From an uncultured Massilia sp. (GTDB lineage Bacteria; Pseudomonadota; Gammaproteobacteria; Burkholderiales; Burkholderiaceae_D): DNA of 55,570 nucleotides. The stretch lies in NCBI GenBank assembly GCA_913778765.1, contig CAJYXO010000172.1, positions 1 through 55,570 on the forward strand, in the 5' to 3' direction. The position numbers and the translations under genes are program-made. Under the pieces are notes generated by a model. That model did no database searches. It was not told the DNA's origin and saw only the letters and a list, made by a program, of their open reading frames with translations. How positions within the stretch are numbered: the first letter of the stretch is position 1; the number at the start of each line of letters is the position of its first letter. Positions 49,930-55,570 of the stretch are shown here, piece by piece.

Positions 49930-52029
49930 ATGCTCGCCATCCTCGAACGCCTCGATCCGAACAGCGACCGCATCGACCTCCTGGTCGACCTGGTCGACAA
50001 GCTGCGCCCGCGCCGCGTGGACGACGCCGCCTACGCGCGCGCCCAGGTGCGCACGCTGAACCAGCTGCTGAAGGGGAATCCCGCGCACGCCTGGGCCCTG
50101 CGCCGCTACATCACCACCCTGCTGGAGACGCGCCGCCATACGAGCCTGTATTCGGACGTCGGCATCCTGTCGAACGATGGCTTCTTCACCGAGCTGAAGC
50201 GCCGCATCGCCTATCGCATGCTGCCGCCGGCCCTCGACGAGACCTACCTCTCCGACACCCTCGACCGCCTGCTGTGCCGCGACGACGATTACGTCTGGAT
50301 CCGCGCGGTATCGAACGCCGACTGGCTGGAACTGTTCGACACGGTCTCGAACGCGCCTTCACCCGTCGATGCGACGCCGGACCGCGCGCGCCACGTCACC
50401 CTGCTCGGCCTGCTCGACGCGATCCGCACCCTGTCCTGCCGTGTCTGCGCGCTGGGCCTGGAGCCGCGCCTGATCCACGCCCACATGGAAATCGAGGAAG
50501 TCGATTCGCCCTTCCTGATGCAGAACATCGAGGCCAACAACTACCTCGACCAGTACGCCCGCCTGATGGCCGGCGAGATCGATCAGATGGAAGACGCGCG
50601 CCACCTGCTGGTGATGCTCGACCAGTGCGAGGATGTCGTGCTGAAGGTGCGCCGGCGCGCGCTGGCGGCCGGCACCAGCGTCTCGCTGACCTACCTGCTG
50701 CTGGCGGTCACCCAGAGCATCGACCGCCTGCGTAAACTCCTGTTCCTGGTCGACGTCAGCGGCGAGCTGCCGGCCGCGCCGGACATGGACCTGCTGGCCC
50801 TGGCCATCGAAGCCACGCCTTCGGCCGCACCGACGGTGTCGCCGCGCCGCGCCGCCGCCCTGGCGCTGGCCCAGGAACTGGCCGAAGCCCACAACACCAA
50901 GTACGAAGTGCGCGGCCTGGTGCGCGACAACATCGACCTGCTGGCGCGTAACGTGACCGAGAACGCCAGCCGCACCGGCGAGCATTACATCGCCGAACAC
51001 CGCGGCGAGATGCGCGCGATGTTCAACCAGGCCGCCGGCGCCGGCTTGATCATCAGCGTCATGGCGGTCATCAAGATCCTGCTGTCCTACCTGCAGCGGG
51101 CGCCGCTGATCGAAGCCGCCCTGTTCAGCATCAACTACTCGCTCGGCTTCATGCTGGTGCACGTGCTGCACTTCACCATCGCCACCAAGCAGCCGGCGAT
51201 GACGGCCGCGCGCATCGCCGCCGCCCTGCACGAAGGCGAGCAAAAGGGCAAGGGCCACCGCCAGGCCGACGTCGAGAGCATGGCGGCCCTGGTCAACAAG
51301 GTGTTCCGCAGCCAGGTGGTGGCGGTGCTCGGCAACCTCGCCACCGTGATCCCGTTTTCCTTCCTGCTGGCGCTCGGCTACTGGTACCTGACCGGCCATC
51401 ACCTGGTCAACGTATTCAAGGCGCGCCACCTGATCGAGGACAGCCACCCCTGGCATTCGCTGGCCCTGCTGCATGCGGCCATCGCCGGGGTCTGGCTGTT
51501 CGTGTCCGGCCTCGTCTCCGGCTACTACGACAACAAGGCCCTCTACACCCGCATGGGCCAGCGCGTCCAGCAACTGCACGGCCTGCGCCGCCTGCTGGGC
51601 AAGGAGCGGCTGGCGCGCTTCGGCGCCTATGTCGAGCACAACCTCGGCGGCCTGATGGGCAACGCGGTGTTCGGCATCCTGATGGGCACCACCGCCACCG
51701 TCGGCTTCCTGCTCGGGCTGCCGCTCGACATCCGCCACGTGACCTTTTCCTCGGCCAACCTGGCGATCGGCTTCGTCGGCCTGGATTACCGGATCGATCC
51801 CGAGACCCTCGGCGTCACCCTGCTGGGCATCGCCCTGATCGGCATGGTCAACCTGCTGGTCAGCTTCGGGCTGGCCCTGTGGGTGGCGCTGCGGGCCCGC
51901 AAGATCCGCTTCTACCACGGCTTCAAACTGCTGCGCGCCCTCGGCTCGCGCCTGCGCGCGGCGCCGCTCGACTTCTTCATCGGCCCGCGTGCCGACGCCC
52001 TCGGCGAACCACCAGGAGTACACGAATGA
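49930..52029 (+). CDS. SpecificRecomb (Gcr-like) family multi-pass membrane protein
   Basis: 699 residues. The sequence matches proteins annotated 'site-specific recombinase' (Gcr family): a soluble helical N-terminal half (about 1-360) then about six or more TM segments (about 370-660, for example AGLIISVMAVIKILLSYLQ, VIPFSFLLALGYWYLTG, MVNLLVSFGLALWVAL). I see no integrase or resolvase catalytic motif, and a polytopic membrane protein is a poor fit to DNA recombination. The stop overlaps the start of the cardiolipin synthase-like gene as ATGA, which suggests a membrane or lipid role. Confidence 0.85.
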   Translation: MLAILERLDPNSDRIDLLVDLVDKLRPRRVDDAAYARAQVRTLNQLLKGNPAHAWALRRYITTLLETRRHTSLYSDVGILSNDGFFTELKRRIAYRMLPPALDETYLSDTLDRLLCRDDDYVWIRAVSNADWLELFDTVSNAPSPVDATPDRARHVTLLGLLDAIRTLSCRVCALGLEPRLIHAHMEIEEVDSPFLMQNIEANNYLDQYARLMAGEIDQMEDARHLLVMLDQCEDVVLKVRRRALAAGTSVSLTYLLLAVTQSIDRLRKLLFLVDVSGELPAAPDMDLLALAIEATPSAAPTVSPRRAAALALAQELAEAHNTKYEVRGLVRDNIDLLARNVTENASRTGEHYIAEHRGEMRAMFNQAAGAGLIISVMAVIKILLSYLQRAPLIEAALFSINYSLGFMLVHVLHFTIATKQPAMTAARIAAALHEGEQKGKGHRQADVESMAALVNKVFRSQVVAVLGNLATVIPFSFLLALGYWYLTGHHLVNVFKARHLIEDSHPWHSLALLHAAIAGVWLFVSGLVSGYYDNKALYTRMGQRVQQLHGLRRLLGKERLARFGAYVEHNLGGLMGNAVFGILMGTTATVGFLLGLPLDIRHVTFSSANLAIGFVGLDYRIDPETLGVTLLGIALIGMVNLLVSFGLALWVALRARKIRFYHGFKLLRALGSRLRAAPLDFFIGPRADALGEPPGVHE

Positions 52030-53417
52030 ACATCCCGCGCCTTCCAGGCTGGCGGTCCCGGCTTGTGGTCCTGTCCCTGACCCTGGTCCTGATCTCCTGC
52101 AAATCCCTGCCCGAGGTCGACCCGATCTCGCCGGCCAAAGCCACGCCCACCGTCGCCGGCACGAAAGGCGTGCTGGCGCCGAAGCAGGCCTCGGCGCTGG
52201 TCTCGAAGCGCTGGGCGAACGCCTCCGCCGACCTGAAGAACCTGGCGCTGATGGAGGAACAGGCGACCGGCGTGCCGCTCATCGCCGGCAACCGCGTGAG
52301 CCTGCTGTTCGACGGTCCCAACACCATGCGCGCGATGATGGACGGCGCGCGCGCCGCCACCAGCTCGATCAACCTCGAGACCTATATCTTCGACCAGGAC
52401 CAGATCGGCAACGAGTTCGCCGACCTGCTGATCGAGAAGCAGCGCCAGGGCGTGGCCGTCAACATCATGGTCGACGCGGTCGGTGCGATCGCGACCCCGG
52501 CCGCCTTCTTCGACCGCATGCGCGCGGCCGGCATCCGCGTGGTGATCTTCAACCCGGTGAACCCGGCCAAGGCCAAGGGCAACTGGGACCTGAACCAGCG
52601 CAACCACCGCAAGCTGATGGTCGTCGACGGCAAGGTTGCCTTCACCGGCGGCATCAACATCAGCTCGACCTATGCGAACAGCTCGCTGTTCCGCTCCAAA
52701 TACAAGAAGGAGAACGCCGACGGCAAGAAGGTCGGCTGGCGCGACACCCACGTCCGCATCGAAGGTCCGGCGGTGGCGCCGCTGCAGTGGTCGTTCGTGA
52801 ACCTGTGGGTGCAGCAGGAAGGCGGCGAGCTGCCGAAGGCCGAGTACTTCCCGCCCCTCGCCCCCGCCGGCGACAAGCTGATCCGGGTGCTGGCCGGGAA
52901 TCCGGAAGGCGACTCCGACATCTACAAGGCGCTGGTGGTGGCGATCGGCGAGGCGAAGAAGAGCATCCACATCACCTCCGCCTACTTCGTGCCCGACCAG
53001 CAGATCGTCGACACCCTGGCCGCCGCGGCCCAGCGCGGCGTCGACGTGCGGCTGGTGCTGCCGGGCGTGTCCGACCACAGCCTGATCCGCTACGCCGGCC
53101 AGGGCTTCTACGACCAGCTTTTGAAAGCCGGCGTGAAGATCTTCGAGCTGCAGATCGCGGTCCTGCACGCCAAGACCGCCGTGATCGACGGCGCCTGGTC
53201 GACCATCGGCTCGGCCAACATCGACCGCCGCAGCTTCCTGCACAACTACGAGCTGAACGTGGTGGTGATGGATCCGGCCTTCGGGCGCGACATGGAGAGC
53301 GCGTTCAACGAGGATTTGCGGGATTCGAAGGAGGTGACGCTGGAGCAGTGGAAGCACCGCCCGTGGATGGATCGGATCCGGGAGTGGGCGGCAAGGTTGG
53401 GCGAGTACTGGATTTGA
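52026..53417 (+). CDS. Phospholipase D family protein, cardiolipin synthase-like lipoprotein
   Basis: 463 residues. Lipobox LISC with C25, so probably a lipoprotein. Two HKD motifs: NHRKLMVVDGKVAFTGG near residue 200 and LHAKTAVIDGAWSTIGSANID near residue 380, the pair needed for PLD chemistry. Cardiolipin synthases join two phosphatidylglycerols or PG with another lipid. Four-base overlap with the preceding membrane protein. Confidence 0.9.
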   Translation: MNIPRLPGWRSRLVVLSLTLVLISCKSLPEVDPISPAKATPTVAGTKGVLAPKQASALVSKRWANASADLKNLALMEEQATGVPLIAGNRVSLLFDGPNTMRAMMDGARAATSSINLETYIFDQDQIGNEFADLLIEKQRQGVAVNIMVDAVGAIATPAAFFDRMRAAGIRVVIFNPVNPAKAKGNWDLNQRNHRKLMVVDGKVAFTGGINISSTYANSSLFRSKYKKENADGKKVGWRDTHVRIEGPAVAPLQWSFVNLWVQQEGGELPKAEYFPPLAPAGDKLIRVLAGNPEGDSDIYKALVVAIGEAKKSIHITSAYFVPDQQIVDTLAAAAQRGVDVRLVLPGVSDHSLIRYAGQGFYDQLLKAGVKIFELQIAVLHAKTAVIDGAWSTIGSANIDRRSFLHNYELNVVVMDPAFGRDMESAFNEDLRDSKEVTLEQWKHRPWMDRIREWAARLGEYWI

Positions 53418-53434
53418 ACCGACAGCGTATCAAG

Positions 53435-53470
53435 GTCATTCCCGCGCCCTCAGCACGTCGCGGGAATGAC
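53435..53470. repeat. REP-type hairpin between convergent genes
   Basis: Perfect 12-base arms GTCATTCCCGCG (53435-53446) and CGCGGGAATGAC (53459-53470) around a 12-base loop. Probably a bidirectional terminator or REP element; no T tract. Confidence 0.75.
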
Positions 53471-53487
53471 GTTCATGGGCAGCGAGC

Positions 53488-54327
53488 CTAGATCCCCGCC
53501 GCCAGCAAGCCCTCGTTCACCTCCGCCCACACATTCCCGCTCCGCATGAACTTCTCGGTCGCCAGCAGCTGGAACTGCTTGTGCACCGAATCCCAGCCGT
53601 AGCGGTCGACCTCGATCTTGTCCTGCTCCGTGCGGATCACGTTGAAGGAGTTCACCTCGCCGCGGCCGCGGGTCGAGGTCGCGGTGCCCGCCTGCACCAC
53701 CAGCGCCGCGTACTCGCTGATCTTGTAGCGCGCCATGGTGTTGCCGGCGTGGCTCTTGTGCAGGTGGCCGGCCATCAGCAGGTCGACGCCGCTGCCGGCA
53801 AAGGCGTCCATCGCCATGTGGGCGCGGTCGACCAGGTCGTCCTCGTCGGTGCAGCCGTCCGGCAGGTCGAAGGGATGGTGGGTCACCACCACCCGCACCA
53901 CCTCGGGCGGCAGGCCGGCCAGGGTCTCGCGGATCTTCGCCACCTGTTCCTTGTTCACGCGCCCGTCCTTGAAGGTCAGGGAGCGCGCCGTGTTCACGCC
54001 CAGCACCGCGATCTCGTCGTCGATGTAGACGGGGTCGAGGTCGTCGGTGATGTAGCGCTTGTAGCGGTCCAGCGGCAGCACGAAGCGGCGGAACACGTTG
54101 TACAGCGAGATGTCGTGGTTGCCCGGCACGATGATCTGCGGGCCGGGCAAGGTGTCGAGCCAGGCCCTGGCTTCTTCGAACTGCTCGCTTTTCGCGCGCT
54201 GGGTCAGGTCGCCCGACACCACCACCACGGTCGGGGCGATCCGGTGGACCAGTTCGCGCAGCGGGTCCAGCAGTTCGACGTCGACCCGGCCGAAGTGCAG
54301 GTCAGAGAGGTGTACGAGTGTGCGCAT
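53488..54327 (-). CDS. Metallophosphoesterase
   Basis: 279 residues. The five calcineurin-type motifs are visible: DLHFG near residue 9, GDLTQ, GNHD, THHPF and GHLHKSH. A two-metal phosphodiesterase or phosphatase; cyclic-AMP-phosphodiesterase-like members are possible. It overlaps the lipid-kinase gene upstream by 26 bases. Confidence 0.9.
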   Translation of the reverse strand: MRTLVHLSDLHFGRVDVELLDPLRELVHRIAPTVVVVSGDLTQRAKSEQFEEARAWLDTLPGPQIIVPGNHDISLYNVFRRFVLPLDRYKRYITDDLDPVYIDDEIAVLGVNTARSLTFKDGRVNKEQVAKIRETLAGLPPEVVRVVVTHHPFDLPDGCTDEDDLVDRAHMAMDAFAGSGVDLLMAGHLHKSHAGNTMARYKISEYAALVVQAGTATSTRGRGEVNSFNVIRTEQDKIEVDRYGWDSVHKQFQLLATEKFMRSGNVWAEVNEGLLAAGI

Positions 54328-55273
54328 GGTGGTCCGTGTCCTTTCCCGATGTCGTTGTCATGATCTTGTCGGTGTCTATTGTGGCGGGCGGAACCACCAC
54401 CGTCAGTGCGCCAGGCCGCACCCGGTAGCGCAGAGGCGGATTCATCACCGTGACTTCGCCGTCGGTGGCGACGTGCAGGCGGTGGCGGTGGGTGCCGATC
54501 TCGAAATCGGCCGCTTCCAGCACGTCGAAATCGCGCTCGCTCCCGAGCTTGCCGCGCAGGGCGTCGAGCGCGAAGCGCAGCAGGCCGAAGCGGGTCGGCT
54601 TCTGGGCCACGTAGAGGCTCAACAGGCCGTCGTCGAGGCGGTCGCGCTCGCCGATCGCCAGGCCCTGCATGGTGTAGCGGTTGTTGCCGATGAAGACGAA
54701 GGGCGTGCGCCGCGCCAGGGTCTCCCCCTTCACCGTCAGGCGCATCGACAGGAAAGGATAGCGCCGCAGCGCGGCCAGCGTCGCCCACAGGGCCGCCGGC
54801 CATTTGCCGCGGCCGAGACGGCGCTGCTGCTTTTCGCGGTCGCGCACGATGTCCGGATACAGGCCGAGACTGGAGTTGTTCAGGAAGATGCGGTCGTTGA
54901 CCTCGCCGACGTCGACCTGGCGCGGCACGCCGTCCGCCAGGTTGCGCACGGCCTGGTCGAGGTCGAGCGGGATGCCGAGGTCCTTGGCGAAGTGGTTCAG
55001 GGTCCCGAGCGGCAGCACGCCGAAGGGCACGCCGCTGCCCACCATCACGGAGGCGACGGCGTTGATGGTGCCGTCGCCGCCGCCGGCCGCGACCATGCGC
55101 GCGCCCTGCTCCAGCGCGCGGCGCGCGGTGGCGATCATCTCTTCGCCATCCTTGGCCAGCACCAGTTCGGCATCCAGTCCGGCCGCGCGCAGCTTGGCGC
55201 GCAGGTCGTCCGCGGCACTGTCGTCGTGGCCCTGGCCGGCGCCGCCGTTGACGATCACGGTGACCGGCTTCAT
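54302..55273 (-). CDS. Diacylglycerol kinase family lipid kinase
   Basis: 323 residues. ATP-binding GGGDGTINAV near 65, PLGTLNHFAKDLGI, and the C-terminal DGEVTVMNPPLRYRVRPGALTVVVP match DagK/YegS-type kinases, which phosphorylate lipids in the membrane. The start overlaps the PAP2 stop (ATGA), so kinase and phosphatase are made together. Confidence 0.92.
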   Translation of the reverse strand: MKPVTVIVNGGAGQGHDDSAADDLRAKLRAAGLDAELVLAKDGEEMIATARRALEQGARMVAAGGGDGTINAVASVMVGSGVPFGVLPLGTLNHFAKDLGIPLDLDQAVRNLADGVPRQVDVGEVNDRIFLNNSSLGLYPDIVRDREKQQRRLGRGKWPAALWATLAALRRYPFLSMRLTVKGETLARRTPFVFIGNNRYTMQGLAIGERDRLDDGLLSLYVAQKPTRFGLLRFALDALRGKLGSERDFDVLEAADFEIGTHRHRLHVATDGEVTVMNPPLRYRVRPGALTVVVPPATIDTDKIMTTTSGKDTDHHAHTRTPL

Positions 55274-55570
55274 ACGGCCGCCTCCGTTGCGCGCGCGCGG
55301 TTGATGCGGCGCCGCTGCAGCGTCGACACCGCCGTGATGCAGGTCGCCAGCCAGGCTGCGCCCTCGGCCGCCGCGGCCAGCACGTCGGACAGGTAGTGCA
55401 CGCCCAGGTACATGCGCGACAGCGCCACCAGCATCACCATCGCCACGCAGGCGGCGATCACGGCGGCGCGCGCCGGCCAGGCGTCCACGCGGCGCAGCAG
55501 GTAGCAGGCCAGCAGGCCGTAGAACACGGTCGCGGCGGCGGTATGGCCGCTCGGGAAGCTATAGGTCGTC
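55270..55570 (-). CDS. PAP2 family phosphatase, 5' end outside window
   Basis: The frame is open from the right edge. Visible PAP2 motifs: PSGHT (C2) near the edge and SRMYLGVHYLSD (C3). About 99 C-terminal residues are seen, with three TM helices. It dephosphorylates lipid phosphates such as phosphatidate or undecaprenyl diphosphate. Upstream member of the PAP2 / lipid kinase / metallophosphoesterase set. Confidence 0.85.
   Translation of the reverse strand, partial: TTYSFPSGHTAAATVFYGLLACYLLRRVDAWPARAAVIAACVAMVMLVALSRMYLGVHYLSDVLAAAAEGAAWLATCITAVSTLQRRRINRARATEAAV

Noticed and set aside
49930..52029. 'Site-specific recombinase' as a mobile element
   Set aside because: No recombinase catalytic motif, no terminal repeats or attachment sites, and several TM helices.

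Overview
The window is GC-rich, gene-dense bacterial chromosome. Gene content (PHB-type acetoacetyl-CoA reductase, DUF3141 protein, GMC dehydrogenase with Tat subunit, TrmJ, RhlE, several BON and glycine-zipper envelope proteins) and the recurring 'CCGGGGTCAGACTCCG' intergenic repeat suggest a betaproteobacterium of the Oxalobacteraceae, probably the Massilia/Telluria group. This placement rests on recognition, not on a search. I saw no rRNA, tRNA, CRISPR array or intact insertion sequence.

Layout. 1-12 kb: a truncated DUF3141 gene, a DUF2946 / TonB receptor / PepSY membrane protein set that looks like metal (probably copper) handling, and three large cyclic-di-GMP enzymes. 12-18 kb: a LOG-family hydrolase coupled to a TetR regulator, a double-receiver response regulator, a Tat-subunit / GMC oxidoreductase / lipase operon, and trmJ. 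18-29 kb: suhB, rhlE, a MarR-MFS-Hyi operon with a palindromic operator, lipoproteins, a DksA-type zinc finger, phbB, mtfA and a peroxiredoxin-glutaredoxin fusion. 29-45 kb: a dense block of small envelope and stress-type genes (OmpA-like, BON, glycine zipper, DUF883, holin-like, ferritin-like, DUF4398, AsmA, lmo0937) around a Crp/Fnr-family regulator. 45-55.6 kb: a large TonB receptor, DUF3617, a class IV aminotransferase, a membrane protein of the so-called site-specific recombinase family coupled to a cardiolipin synthase-like lipoprotein, and a metallophosphoesterase / lipid kinase / PAP2 operon.

Main discovery. Eleven promoters, ten of them between 27 and 45 kb and one at 49.8 kb, carry a 14-bp dyad GTNCG-N4-CGNAC. 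In ten of the eleven, a -10-like hexamer starts exactly 36 bases after the first base of the dyad; at the OmpA-like gene it is 37. This centres the dyad at -41.5, the geometry of class II activation by Crp/Fnr proteins, and the 5-4-5 layout matches an FNR box with a different half-site. The genes served are almost all small envelope, BON, glycine-zipper, OmpA or ferritin-like proteins. A Crp/Fnr-family gene lies in the middle of the block, is divergent from one of the sites, and has an altered recognition helix. I propose an undescribed envelope-stress regulon under this or a similar regulator.

A second observation is a small secreted Cys-repeat family: three C-x10-C units in one protein and one in a neighbour, both within the proposed regulon.
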